From: Planctomycetaceae bacterium
GTDB lineage: Bacteria > Planctomycetota > Phycisphaerae > UBA1845 > UTPLA1
Direction of reading: 5' to 3'
Assembly (NCBI GenBank): GCA_011525745.1
Contig: WYBU01000071.1
Coordinates: 1 to 59,317, forward strand
Length of the DNA: 59,317 nucleotides
Positions 40,314 to 49,822 of the stretch are shown one piece after another; within the stretch, counting starts at the first letter, position 1, and each line of letters opens with the position of its first letter. The position numbers and the translations under genes are program-made. The notes beneath the pieces are model-generated. The model did not search any database, was not told the origin of the DNA, and was given only the letters and a program-made list of their open reading frames with translations.

Positions 40314-41384
40314 ATGATGGCGAACCACGGCCCCTCGCCTCCCACGTTGCAGGAGCTGGCGGAACTGGTCCAGGGTCGGCTGCGCGACGGTGATCCGAAC
40401 CGCCGCGTGACCGGCGTCGCGCCGGTCGATGAAGCCGGTCCCGACGACATCACGTGGGCCACGTCCGTCCACTTCGCACGTCAACTGGCCAGCAGCCGCG
40501 CCGGAGCTGCCATCGTTCCCGAGCGTTGTGGGCCGACGCCGATGCCGGCGATCCTCTGCGGTGACGTCGAAGACGCATTGTCTCGCGTACTGGGTCGGTT
40601 CCATGTTCCGTACGGCGCTCCGCCGGCCGGTGCGCATCCGACCGCCGTGGTCTTGCCCGAGGCCGAGATCGGCGCGGACGCGGCGATCGGTCCTCACGTG
40701 GTGATCGGGCGGGGCGCTCGCGTCGGCGCCGGATCGCAACTTCATGCCGGCGTCCATGTGGGCGATGCCGCCGTCATCGGCGAACGCTGCGTGCTTCATC
40801 CGGGCGCCTACGTCGGCGACCGTTGCACGCTGGGCGACCGCGTTGTGCTGAAGCCGGGCGCGGTGATCGGTTCGGACGGTTTCGGCTACAACTTTCGCCG
40901 CGGCGGCCACCAGCGGATTCCGCACATCGGCGTCGTCATCATCGAGGACGACGTAGAAATCGGGGCCAATTCATGCGTTGACCGATCCAAGTTCGGCGTC
41001 ACCCGCATCGGTCGCGGAACGAAGATTGATAATCTGGTTCAGGTGGCCCATAATTGCGTCATCGGCCCCCACTGCATTCTCGCCGGGCAGGTGGGAATAG
41101 CGGGGAGCGTGCGCATCGGCGCCGGCGTCGTGTTCGGCGGTCAGTCCGGCAGCGTTCACGGCGTCTCGATATGCGACGGCGTGCAGATCGGCGCGCAAAG
41201 CTGCGTCACGAAAGACATCGAAACCAGGGGCACGTATTCCGGATTCCCCGCCCGCCCGCACATCGCCGCGCTGCGCTCCCTGGCCGGCGTCGAGCGGGCG
41301 CCGGAACTCGTCCGGCAGATCGAGCAGTTATCCAGACGGATTGCCGAGCTTGAAGCCGCAATGCACCATCGAGAAAACGGCTGA
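40314..41384 (+). CDS. lpxD: UDP-3-O-acylglucosamine N-acyltransferase LpxD
   Basis: 356 residues. An N-terminal uridine-binding domain (~1-100; [16 protein letters not shown] block, [12 protein letters not shown]) leads into left-handed beta-helix hexapeptide repeats ([20 protein letters not shown] onwards). The catalytic histidine lies in [20 protein letters not shown] near 245. LpxD adds the second acyl chain during lipid A synthesis. GAGGAG lies 5 nt before the ATG at 40314; 40317 is alternative. Its end overlaps the next start by 44 bases, so translation is probably coupled. Confidence 0.96.
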   Translation: MMANHGPSPPTLQELAELVQGRLRDGDPNRRVTGVAPVDEAGPDDITWATSVHFARQLASSRAGAAIVPERCGPTPMPAILCGDVEDALSRVLGRFHVPYGAPPAGAHPTAVVLPEAEIGADAAIGPHVVIGRGARVGAGSQLHAGVHVGDAAVIGERCVLHPGAYVGDRCTLGDRVVLKPGAVIGSDGFGYNFRRGGHQRIPHIGVVIIEDDVEIGANSCVDRSKFGVTRIGRGTKIDNLVQVAHNCVIGPHCILAGQVGIAGSVRIGAGVVFGGQSGSVHGVSICDGVQIGAQSCVTKDIETRGTYSGFPARPHIAALRSLAGVERAPELVRQIEQLSRRIAELEAAMHHRENG

Positions 41385-42660
41385 AATCCGCGGCCGCGGC
41401 CTGTTCACCGGAGAGCAGGTGACGCTCCGGTTCAACCCGGCGCCGGCGGACAGCGGCATCGTGTTCGTGCGCGCCGACGCGCCGTCGCCCGTGCGCATTC
41501 CCGCCCACGTCGAGAACGTCACCAAGCGCTCCCGTCGCACCTCCCTGCGCAACGGCACGCTCTCGATCGAGACGGTCGAACACTGCCTGGCCGCCATGCA
41601 CGGCCTGGGCATCGACAACGTCGAAATCGAGCTGACCGGCGGCGAGTTGCCCGGCGGCGACGGCAGCTCGCAGGTGTTCGTCGACGCGCTGCAAAGCGCC
41701 GGCATCGTCGATCTTCCGGCCGAGCGGCATCCGCTGGTGATCGATCAGACCATCCGCGTGGCCGAGGGCGACGCCGAGTTGATCGCCCTGCCCGGCTCGC
41801 CCGAAGAGCTGAACATCCTCTACGACCTCGATTACGGCGACAGCGGACCGATCCGGCGGCAGATTTACGCGCTGCGGCTGTCACCAGAGTCTTTTTGTCG
41901 TGAAATTGCGCCGGCCCGCACGTTCGTTCTCGAGGAAGAGGCGCAGCAATTCCGGGCCGCGGGGCTGGGCCTGCACCTGACCTACAGCGACCTGGTCGTC
42001 ATCGGGCAGAACGGCGTGGTCGAGAACGAATTCCGCTTCGAGAACGAGTGCGTCCGCCACAAGATTCTCGATCTCATCGGCGACCTGATGCTGGCCGGCC
42101 GACCGATCTACGGCAAGATCATCGCCCGCAAGAGCGGCCATTCGCTGAATCACGAGCTGGTACGCAAGCTGCTGGAAGCGCTGGAAGCGCGGGAACTGAG
42201 CCGGTTGCTGGGCCGCGAACCGGTTTTGGACGTCCGAAAAATCCAAAGAATCCTTCCCCATCGCTATCCCTTCCTGCTGGTGGACCGCGTCCTGGAGATC
42301 GAAGGCGATCGGCGTGCCGTGGGCCTGAAGAACGTTTCGATCAATGAGGAATTCTTCCAGGGCCACTATCCGGCGCAACCTATTATGCCGGGCGTACTTA
42401 TCATCGAGGCGATGGCCCAGTTGGCGGGGCTGTTGCTGTCGCAGAAGCTCGAGCACACCGGGAAAGTGGCGGTCCTGCTTGCGATGGACGGGGTTAAGTT
42501 CCGGCGACCGGTGATCCCCGGCGACCAGTTGATCCTCGAAGCCCGCACATTGCGCGTGCGTTCTCGAACCGGTCATGTACAATGCTCGGCGCGGGTGGGA
42601 GACGCGATGGTCGCCCAGGCCGAAATCAAGTTCATGCTCGTCGACGCGGAGCCTCAGTAA
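41341..42660 (+). CDS. lpxC/fabZ: LpxC-FabZ fusion (UDP-3-O-acyl-GlcNAc deacetylase / 3-hydroxyacyl-ACP dehydratase)
   Basis: 439 residues. LpxC (~1-290): [40 protein letters not shown] with zinc ligand His, [12 protein letters not shown] with the second His and Asp, and [10 protein letters not shown]. FabZ (~296-439): [20 protein letters not shown] and the catalytic [20 protein letters not shown]. LpxC commits sugar to lipid A; FabZ dehydrates 3-hydroxyacyl-ACP for fatty acid synthesis. Both compete for the same acyl pool, so fusion may balance them. Such fusions are known in Bacteroidetes and some other phyla. No in-frame ATG fits; TTG at 41341, inside the lpxD 3' end, restores the full LpxC N-terminus. 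Confidence 0.95.
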   Translation: MPSLKPQCTIEKTAEIRGRGLFTGEQVTLRFNPAPADSGIVFVRADAPSPVRIPAHVENVTKRSRRTSLRNGTLSIETVEHCLAAMHGLGIDNVEIELTGGELPGGDGSSQVFVDALQSAGIVDLPAERHPLVIDQTIRVAEGDAELIALPGSPEELNILYDLDYGDSGPIRRQIYALRLSPESFCREIAPARTFVLEEEAQQFRAAGLGLHLTYSDLVVIGQNGVVENEFRFENECVRHKILDLIGDLMLAGRPIYGKIIARKSGHSLNHELVRKLLEALEARELSRLLGREPVLDVRKIQRILPHRYPFLLVDRVLEIEGDRRAVGLKNVSINEEFFQGHYPAQPIMPGVLIIEAMAQLAGLLLSQKLEHTGKVAVLLAMDGVKFRRPVIPGDQLILEARTLRVRSRTGHVQCSARVGDAMVAQAEIKFMLVDAEPQ

Positions 42661-42663
42661 CGT

Positions 42664-43518
42664 ATGGCCAACATCGCTCCTACGGCATTTGTCGATCCAC
42701 GCGCCGAAATCGGCCGCGACGTCGTGATCGAGCACGGCTGCTTCGTCGCCCCGCATGTCGTGCTGGGTGACGGCTGCCATCTGCTGCCGCACGTCACGAT
42801 CCTGGGCAAGACCCAGATCGGGGCGCGGAACGTCTTTTATCCCACGGCCGTCATCGGGGCCGCGCCGCAGGACCTGAAGTACAAGGGCACCGACACGCGC
42901 CTGATCATCGGCGACGACAACATCTTTCGCGAGCACGTGACGGTTCACGTCGGCACCGAGAACGGCGGCGGCGTTACGACGATCGGCAGCCACAACCAGT
43001 TCCAGGTCGGCACGCACGTGGCCCACGACAGCCACGTCGGCAGTCACTGCGTGTTGTCCAACAGCGTGCAGGTCGCCGGCCACGTGCACATCGAAGACCA
43101 TGTGAATATCAGCGGACTCGTGGGCATTCAGCAGTTTGTCACCGTCGGCCGCTACAGCTTCATCGCCGGGGCGACGCGTTGCACGATGGATGTGCCGCCG
43201 TTCCTGATCTTCGCCGGCTTCGAGGGCGGCGTCGTCAGCGTCAATGACGAGGGCATGCGGCGCTGGGGCTTCGACGACGATCAGATCGCCCGCATCTGGA
43301 AGCTCTACAAGCTGCTCTATCCCAAGAAGGCCGACCGCGCGGGCAGCACCATCGCCGATCGCATCGCCCAGGCCGAGTCCAACGGGCCGCTGGACGATCA
43401 GCAGCGATACCTGCTCGACTTCATCAAGCGCTCCGTCACCGCCGGCGTCTGCGGACGCTATCTCGAATCGCGCCGTCGCGACGGCAGCCTGCCGCCGCCG
43501 CCTTTCTACTCACGGTAA
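42664..43518 (+). CDS. lpxA: UDP-GlcNAc (or GlcNAc3N) acyltransferase LpxA
   Basis: 284 residues. Hexapeptide beta-helix (~1-190): PTAFVDPRAEIGRDVVIEHG, PQDLKYKGTDTRLIIGDDN, and the catalytic histidine block QVGTHVAHDSHVGSHCVLSN near 120-135. A C-terminal helical domain (~195-284) carries the usual GMRRWGFDDDQIARIWKLYK. It catalyses the first lipid A acylation. It starts 3 bases after lpxC/fabZ and is 9 bases before the Gfo gene. The C-terminus is ~20 residues longer than the E. coli enzyme. Confidence 0.96.
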   Translation: MANIAPTAFVDPRAEIGRDVVIEHGCFVAPHVVLGDGCHLLPHVTILGKTQIGARNVFYPTAVIGAAPQDLKYKGTDTRLIIGDDNIFREHVTVHVGTENGGGVTTIGSHNQFQVGTHVAHDSHVGSHCVLSNSVQVAGHVHIEDHVNISGLVGIQQFVTVGRYSFIAGATRCTMDVPPFLIFAGFEGGVVSVNDEGMRRWGFDDDQIARIWKLYKLLYPKKADRAGSTIADRIAQAESNGPLDDQQRYLLDFIKRSVTAGVCGRYLESRRRDGSLPPPPFYSR

Positions 43519-43527
43519 GACCGCATC

Positions 43528-44559
43528 ATGCCCCAGCCGATTCCCGTTGCCGTCGTCGGCGCAGGCCGCATGGGACGGCATCATGCGCGCATCTACCGTG
43601 AACTGCCGGACGCGCGACTGATCGCCGTGGTCGACCGGCGGATTGAGCGCGCCAAGGAACTGGCCGCAAAACACGGCGTTGCGGCGCTGGCGGACATCGA
43701 CGCACTGCCGTCGGAAGTCGCCGCTGTCAGCGTCGCCGCGCCGACTTCGGTTCACGTGCCGGTGGCCGAAGCGCTGCTGGCGCGCGGCGTGGCGGTGCTG
43801 GTGGAAAAGCCGCTGGCGCCGAGCGTGGAAGAAGGCCGTCGCCTGATGGAGTATGCCCGCGGTCGCGGCGCGCTGCTGGCGGTGGGGCACACGGAACGGT
43901 TCAACCCGGCCGTCCGGGCGTTGCAGCGGCTGGACATTCACCCGCGCTTTATCGAGACGGAGCGCGTCAGTCCGTTTACGTTTCGCTCGGCCGACATCAG
44001 CGTCGTCGCGGACATGATGATCCACGACATCGACATCGTGCTGCACCTGATGGCGCGCGGCGCCGGCGGGGCGCGGCCGGATGTGGCGCGGGTCGAGGCG
44101 GTCGGCGTGAGCGTGCTCGGCCCGCACGAGGACGTGGCCAACGCCTGGGTCGCGTTCGCCAACGGCGCTGTGGCCAATCTCACCGCGTCGCGCTTGGCGC
44201 TGAAGACCCATCGGCGGCTGCGCGTTTTTTCGCCGCAGGCCTATTTGTCGGTCGATTACCAGAACAAGAACGGCATCGCCGTGGTCAAGGACGCCAATCT
44301 CGACATTCTGCGGCTGGCCGCCGAGCGCAAGGCCGAGGACCTGGCCGATCTGGCGCACCTGGACTTCGGCAAGTTGGTCAAAGTCGAGCCGCTGGCGGTG
44401 GATGACGTCGAGCCGCTGCAGGCGGAACTCGAGTCGTTTTTGCACAGCGTGCGCACCGGCGACCCGCCGGCCGTCAGCGCCGAAGACGGCGTGGCCGCGT
44501 TGGAGCTGGCCGAGCGCGTGGTGACGGCAATCCGGTCGCATCAGTGGGAAAAGCCGTAA
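43528..44559 (+). CDS. Gfo/Idh/MocA-family dehydrogenase, candidate GnnA
   Basis: 343 residues. Rossmann start PIPVAVVGAGRMGRHHARIY (GxGxMG) and the family EKP motif VLVEKPLAPSVEEGRRLMEY near 93, then an alpha/beta C-terminal domain. NAD-dependent sugar dehydrogenases of this family located next to lpxA include GnnA, which oxidises UDP-GlcNAc at C3 so that GnnB can transaminate it, giving a 2,3-diamino sugar with an all-amide lipid A. Position directly after lpxA in one operon supports that role; gnnB is not in the window, so it remains inference. Another sugar dehydrogenase is possible. Confidence 0.8.
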   Translation: MPQPIPVAVVGAGRMGRHHARIYRELPDARLIAVVDRRIERAKELAAKHGVAALADIDALPSEVAAVSVAAPTSVHVPVAEALLARGVAVLVEKPLAPSVEEGRRLMEYARGRGALLAVGHTERFNPAVRALQRLDIHPRFIETERVSPFTFRSADISVVADMMIHDIDIVLHLMARGAGGARPDVARVEAVGVSVLGPHEDVANAWVAFANGAVANLTASRLALKTHRRLRVFSPQAYLSVDYQNKNGIAVVKDANLDILRLAAERKAEDLADLAHLDFGKLVKVEPLAVDDVEPLQAELESFLHSVRTGDPPAVSAEDGVAALELAERVVTAIRSHQWEKP

Positions 44560-44767
44560 CGTGCGACGCAGCGGCGCCGCGCGAATCTCAATCCGAGCCG
44601 GGAAGCGTGAGCGAGCGGTATGCGCACGCCGCAACGACGATCATGTTCACATGACGACGTGCGGGATGGTTACGCGCTCGCGCGATCGCGTACGCACATT
44701 AACTATATAATATGTCATTATCCCCCGGCCGTGCCGTGCCGCGGTCGAACGGTCCACGCAGCGGTCC
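44560..44767. other. Convergent gap with a family D relative and an A/T-rich patch
   Basis: CGAGCCGGGAAGCGTGAGCG (44600-44619) is an inverted relative of family D. An A/T-rich patch at 44697-44727 contains TATATAATATG, a perfect TATAAT (44706-44711), but no acceptable -35 and no gene downstream on either strand, since the flanking genes converge. Confidence 0.5.
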
Positions 44768-45709
44768 CTACGGTCGCGCCGTCGGTCGCGAGGCCGGCGG
44801 CGGGTCTTCCTCAAGCTTCAGCACCATTCCCTTGCGCAATTTAGTCTCGTCCGGCCCGATGACTTTGCGGTTCCAGCGGTGCAGATCTCGCCATCGTTCG
44901 CCGTCGCCCAGCAGGCGGCGCGCGATGTCATACAACGTGTCGTTGTCGCGAACGACGTGGGTGCGCACTTTCCGAGCCGCGTCCTCCGTTCGTGTGGCCG
45001 GCGAGGTCGAAGCCATCGGCGTTTCGGCGGCATTCGATTCATCGGGAATCAGCAGGCGGTCTCCGATGCGCAGCTTGTGTTCGTTCTTGATCTCGGGATT
45101 AGCCTTGAGAATGTCTCGATAACGGGTCGAGTCGCCGTAGTATTGCTGCGCGATCTGCGAAAGCGATTCGTTCTCCTGCACCACGTGAATGCGCGGCTTG
45201 CGCGGCGCCGCCGGCGCGGTCGGCGTCGTGGGACGTGGCGGTTCTCCGGCCATGTGCGAAGCGTCAATGACTTTGCCGGTGACCGGCGTTGAGGCGGAGG
45301 TTTCCGCCGGCCGTGTCGCCACGTCGGCCGTTTCGGCGGACGGCGCGGAGGACGACGACAACCGCGCGGTTTCGGCGGCGCGAACCGGTGGCGTTTCTTC
45401 CGTCGGCGGGGACCGGTGAACAGTTAACGGGCGGGCCGCCGGCGTGTCGCGCGCACGGTCAGCGTCTCTTGCGACGGGCTGCGGGGCCGCACCTTCCGGC
45501 GGACGGCGCGGCGGCGGTTTCTCGGTCACTGTTTTCGCGTGCTCTTCGTCCGCGTCGGCCTTGGCCTGCGCCTCGGCCAGCAGGCCGGTCGTAAAGGACT
45601 CGACGGCGATCAGGTCCGGATCGCGATCGCGTTGCCAGAAGAACCACGCCGCCGCGGTTCCCGTCAGCAGGACTCCCAGGAAGACGCCGATTCCCACGTC
45701 CCTGCGCAT
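44768..45709 (-). CDS. LysM-domain membrane-anchored protein
   Basis: 313 residues: an N-terminal transmembrane helix (GIGVFLGVLLTGTAAAWFFW), a long Ala/Pro/Thr/Glu-rich linker (~30-170) and two LysM modules, the first near 173 (IHVVQENESLSQIAQQYYGD) and the second near 248 (THVVRDNDTLYDIARRLLGD). LysM binds peptidoglycan or chitin-like glycans, so it probably spans from the membrane to the cell wall. It follows secDF by 13 bases and is likely co-transcribed. No catalytic domain is present. Confidence 0.88.
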   Translation of the reverse strand: MRRDVGIGVFLGVLLTGTAAAWFFWQRDRDPDLIAVESFTTGLLAEAQAKADADEEHAKTVTEKPPPRRPPEGAAPQPVARDADRARDTPAARPLTVHRSPPTEETPPVRAAETARLSSSSAPSAETADVATRPAETSASTPVTGKVIDASHMAGEPPRPTTPTAPAAPRKPRIHVVQENESLSQIAQQYYGDSTRYRDILKANPEIKNEHKLRIGDRLLIPDESNAAETPMASTSPATRTEDAARKVRTHVVRDNDTLYDIARRLLGDGERWRDLHRWNRKVIGPDETKLRKGMVLKLEEDPPPASRPTARP

Positions 45710-45722
45710 GTCACGTCACCGT

Positions 45723-48700
45723 TCAGGCCGGTTTCGCGAACCGGCGATTGAGCCAGACCATGATCGGGCTGGCCACGAAGATCGAACTGTAGGTCCCCGT
45801 GATGATACCCACGAGCATGGCATAGTTGAACCCGTGAATGCCGCGTCCGCCCCAGATGTACATGATGAGGATCGTAAGCATGGTGCTCAGGGCCGTCAGC
45901 ATCGTGCGCGACAGGGTCTGATTGATGCTGTCGTTCATCAGTTGCGGCGTGACATCCTTGAGCTTGCCGCGGTTTTCGCGGATACGGTCGAAGACGACGA
46001 TCGTGTCGTTGACCGAGTAGCCGATGACCGTCAGCAGCGCGGCGACGATGGCCAGGTCGATGCGGAAGGCCTCGATCATCAGGTACCCCGCCAACAGATA
46101 CGATCCGGCGACGAAGCCCAGCGCCACGATCGCGTCGTGCACGAGCGCCACGAGCGCCGCCACGCCCCACGTCACGTTGCCGAAGCGGAAGCCCAGATAG
46201 GCGACGATGATCGCCCACGAAATGAGCAGCGCGAGAAACGCGCTGGTCTTGGCGTCGGCCGCCACCTGCGGCGCGAATTGCGTCACTTTGCCCAGCGACG
46301 TTTGACGCTCCATCGCCGTGCGGACGAGTTGCACTTCCGGCTCGGCCAGGTCCGACCGCCAGGCGTTGTTGTCGCCGCCCTCCTCGAACGCGTAGTTCTC
46401 GTCCGAAACCAGCACGGCCACGCGCGAATACGTCGTCGCGTCGCCTTCGCTGCCGGCGGCCGTGAGGCCGTAGATGTCCTGCTGGCGCCATCCGAATTCG
46501 GCCTGCCCCGGCTGCAAGCGCATGTCGCGCAGGCGTTTTTCGAGCGCGGCGATGGTCTGTGGGGGCGAGATGTCCTCGGCCACGATCGCCACGCCGCCCA
46601 ACTGCGTCGGCACGCGCTCGGTGACGGACTCGTCGCCGATCACCGCGCCCAGGTCATCGGAGGTGACGGGGAAGTACGTGGCCTCGCCGCGCGTCATGTC
46701 CTTGCGCAGCGTGAATTCCAGCGACTGCTGAATGTCCAGATCGTCCTGAAGTTTCGAGAGAATCGCGTCGACGACCAGCTCGCGGCTGGTCTCGCGCGTG
46801 ACGATCTCGAATGATCCGATTCCGCTTGCGGTCGCGCCGCCGATGCCCAGAATCGCCTGCACTTGCGCGTCGGCGATTTGCGTCGCGGCGTTGCGCACGC
46901 GCTGCGCGGCCGCGCGGAGCTGAGTTTTGATGCTTTCGAGCGAGGGGGCGACGTCGCCTGGGAATTTCGCGTTTTCATGGAACCGGACGTAAACGCGGTC
47001 ATTCTCGTCGGCCAGGAAACGGATGCCGCCCGGCGGTATGAAGTCGGTCATCTGGGCGCGCACCATGTTCGCCAGGCGCTCCGACGGAATTCCCGGCGCC
47101 GTCATCACAAATTCCGGGGGCGCTTCGGCGACCTGCGCGGCTTCGAGTTTGTCCGCCATGCTCCGCATTTCGTCCCCCGCCAGTTTCAGGCGCGCCTCGA
47201 CGTCGCGCTCCGTGAGGCTGCCCGGCTGCTTCAGGTCGATCTGTGCCGCCACGCCGCCCAGGAACTCGATGTCGTACAGGTCCTTGTTGTCGCGCGCATA
47301 GAAGATCGCCAGCCCGCCGATCGTCGTCACCAGCGAAATGGCGTAGAACACTCGCCGCAGGCTAAACCAGTCGACCTTGAGCAGCGGCACCAGATGGAGC
47401 ATCGGAATGCGGTTGACTCCGCCCTTCTGCACCGATTGGTGAATGATCCGCATGACCACAAGGATCACAAAGACCAGCGCCAGGGCCGGCAGGAACGTCA
47501 TCAACATGCGGCCGAAGAACATCGAAACCGACGTCGCCTGCGCCGCCGGATCGATCAGCCACTTGCCCAGTCCCCAGGCCGCACCGCCGACCATGGCGAG
47601 GGCCGCACCGAGCATCCACGGATACTTGACAACTTCAGACGGCAGCCGCGGCGTGGACATGTAATCGAAGAAAATGCGCGTCACATAGACCGCCGTCAGC
47701 AGGTTGATCACGACGCTCCAGCCGAGCGTTAGGCCGAATCCCTTGATCTCTTCGCTGCCGAGCATGTAGAGAATGCCGCACGTGAGGATGGTCGTCAGGT
47801 TCGAGTCGAAGATGGCCGAGAAGGCGCGCTCGTAGCCGAACTTGATCGCCATCCGCGTCGTCTGCCCGCGCGCCAGTTCTTCGCGGATGCGTTCGTTGAT
47901 CAGCACGTTGGCGTCAACCGCCATGCCGATGCCGAGCACCAGACCCGCGATGGCCGGCAGCGTCATCGTGGCGTTCAGCGTGGCCACGACCGCACCCGTC
48001 AGCAGGAGGTTGAGCAGCATGGCAAAAACGGCCACGCTGCCGCTGTACCAGTAGTAGCAGAACATGAACACGGCCACGGCGATGATGCCGTAGACGGCGG
48101 CGGTCTGACCGGCCTGGCGGTTGGCCATGCCCAGACTGGGACCGATGCCGCGCACGCTGATGGGCGGCTCTTTGAGTTTTCGCGGCAGACTGCCGGCATT
48201 GAGCTTCTGACACAGGAAGCTCACCTCCTGCGTGCTGAAGTTGCCCTGAATGATGCCGCGCGTGCGGATCGCCGAGTTGATGTTGGCCGAGGACACGGCC
48301 TGTCCGTCGAGAAAGATGCATAACTGCTTGCCGCGGTTTTTCGAGGTCAGGTCGAAGAAGCGGTTTCCGCCGGCCTCGTCGAGCACGAACGACACGGCCG
48401 GCCGGCCCTGCTCGTCGCGGGTGGGCATCGCGTTCTGAAGCTGCCAGCTCCGACCGGCCTCGCGTTCCTGCGTGAGCGTCTTGTTTTCGGCGGTCGTCGC
48501 GAGGATGTAGTACTTGTCGCCGTAGCGCTCGGCGATGCCGTACTGGCGCTTGATGTTTTCGAACTCGCTTTCAAACGCTTTGCCGTCGAGCAGGTGCCGG
48601 TAGAAATAGGCCGGGTTTTCGATGGGAAACCAGGCATACTCGTCGCCCGGCCCGCGTCGCGGTCCGCGCTTGGACAGGTTCTGGATGTATGAGTCGTAGC

Positions 48701-49544
48701 GCGTCGGATCGGCCGGGTCCTGTTCCGCCAGCAGCCGGAACTCGAGCACGCCGGCGCCGCGCAACAGCCGCTGCAAATCCGCCGGATCGTCCAGGGTGCC
48801 GCCCGCGCCGCGCAGCTTGTTCCACTCGTCGTAGGCCGCAATCGCCTGGTTCATCAGATCCGCGACGTCGGCGTGCTCGTTGCGCAGCTTCTCCAGCTCT
48901 TCCTTGCGAAAAGGCTTGCGCGGATCGGATTCCAGCGCCGTCTCGAACCGGCTGACGGGCAGATTTGTGGCCATCACCGATGCGAATGCGTCGTCGTAGG
49001 CCCGTTCGGACGCCTCGAGCGCCGCGTCGTCGTCGCCCTGCTGCGCGACCTGAAGCGCGTCGTAGGCCGACTTGAGCTTGTCGAACAACGCCGGGCGGGA
49101 GGGGACGTTTCGCACGAGCGACGCCAGCGCGCTGTCGCGGGCCTCCCCGCTGCGCGTCAGCGCCACCGACACGTCGCCGCGGCGGATGATCGTGGCGATG
49201 AGCTTCTCCTGTGCCGCCACGTAGGCGTCGCGCGCCTCGGCCACTTTCTGCGGCGGACGCGGCATCTGGATTTCGAGCCGGTTCGTGCCGACGGGCCGCC
49301 AGACGAGATTGAGCACGCCGTTGGGATCGACACGCTCCTTGAGAATGTTCATCACTCGCTGTGACAGATCGCGACGTTCGGCTAACTCCATGCCCGTGTC
49401 GTCAATCTCGTACAGCAGGCTGTAACCGCCGCGCAAGTCGATGCCCAGCTTTATGGTCTGATCGAGGGGATAGACGCAAACGAATCCCAGCGTGATCAGG
49501 CCCGCCACGATGCAGATCTTCCACCACAGTTCACGATCGCTCAT
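45723..49544 (-). CDS. secDF: Fused protein translocase SecDF
   Basis: 1273 residues, joining SecD and SecF. SecD: TM1, then IKLGIDLRGGYSLLYEID near 31; membrane core near 535-555 with GMAVDANVLINERIREELAR. SecF from ~720: DIEFLGGVAAQIDL near 761 and SVNDTIVVFDRIRENRGK near 1178. SecDF uses the proton gradient to complete export through SecYEG. The chain is about 330 residues longer than E. coli SecD plus SecF; additions lie in the first periplasmic domain (~95-270, coiled-coil-like) and the SecF periplasmic domain (~800-1070). AAGGA precedes the ATG. yajC, often the upstream neighbour, is absent. Confidence 0.96.
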   Translation of the reverse strand: MSDRELWWKICIVAGLITLGFVCVYPLDQTIKLGIDLRGGYSLLYEIDDTGMELAERRDLSQRVMNILKERVDPNGVLNLVWRPVGTNRLEIQMPRPPQKVAEARDAYVAAQEKLIATIIRRGDVSVALTRSGEARDSALASLVRNVPSRPALFDKLKSAYDALQVAQQGDDDAALEASERAYDDAFASVMATNLPVSRFETALESDPRKPFRKEELEKLRNEHADVADLMNQAIAAYDEWNKLRGAGGTLDDPADLQRLLRGAGVLEFRLLAEQDPADPTRYDSYIQNLSKRGPRRGPGDEYAWFPIENPAYFYRHLLDGKAFESEFENIKRQYGIAERYGDKYYILATTAENKTLTQEREAGRSWQLQNAMPTRDEQGRPAVSFVLDEAGGNRFFDLTSKNRGKQLCIFLDGQAVSSANINSAIRTRGIIQGNFSTQEVSFLCQKLNAGSLPRKLKEPPISVRGIGPSLGMANRQAGQTAAVYGIIAVAVFMFCYYWYSGSVAVFAMLLNLLLTGAVVATLNATMTLPAIAGLVLGIGMAVDANVLINERIREELARGQTTRMAIKFGYERAFSAIFDSNLTTILTCGILYMLGSEEIKGFGLTLGWSVVINLLTAVYVTRIFFDYMSTPRLPSEVVKYPWMLGAALAMVGGAAWGLGKWLIDPAAQATSVSMFFGRMLMTFLPALALVFVILVVMRIIHQSVQKGGVNRIPMLHLVPLLKVDWFSLRRVFYAISLVTTIGGLAIFYARDNKDLYDIEFLGGVAAQIDLKQPGSLTERDVEARLKLAGDEMRSMADKLEAAQVAEAPPEFVMTAPGIPSERLANMVRAQMTDFIPPGGIRFLADENDRVYVRFHENAKFPGDVAPSLESIKTQLRAAAQRVRNAATQIADAQVQAILGIGGATASGIGSFEIVTRETSRELVVDAILSKLQDDLDIQQSLEFTLRKDMTRGEATYFPVTSDDLGAVIGDESVTERVPTQLGGVAIVAEDISPPQTIAALEKRLRDMRLQPGQAEFGWRQQDIYGLTAAGSEGDATTYSRVAVLVSDENYAFEEGGDNNAWRSDLAEPEVQLVRTAMERQTSLGKVTQFAPQVAADAKTSAFLALLISWAIIVAYLGFRFGNVTWGVAALVALVHDAIVALGFVAGSYLLAGYLMIEAFRIDLAIVAALLTVIGYSVNDTIVVFDRIRENRGKLKDVTPQLMNDSINQTLSRTMLTALSTMLTILIMYIWGGRGIHGFNYAMLVGIITGTYSSIFVASPIMVWLNRRFAKPA

Positions 49545-49822
49545 GTTCGGTCATTCCTTCTGACAAGGCGCGACCGGGTGCGTCCGGCCGCCGGATTTCG
49601 GACATTTTCGCGGCGTCGCCGGCCGCCTCCGCCTGGTGAGAAACGGCACGTGGACGCCATCGGGTCATTGTTCGCGAGGTTGCGCCTCAAACGCGTTTCC
49701 AACGCTCGCGGAACGATATTTCAAATGAACGGAGACGCGGCTGCTGAATGGGCATGCGGCCACGCGGTCGACCAGCGGGCGGAGTGTGCCCGTTTCTCGC
49801 ATTGCCCTGGCGATTTGAAGGA

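Noticed and set aside
44706..44711. Promoter for an unknown RNA in the convergent gap
   Set aside because: Perfect TATAAT, but no -35 and nothing recognised downstream on either strand.
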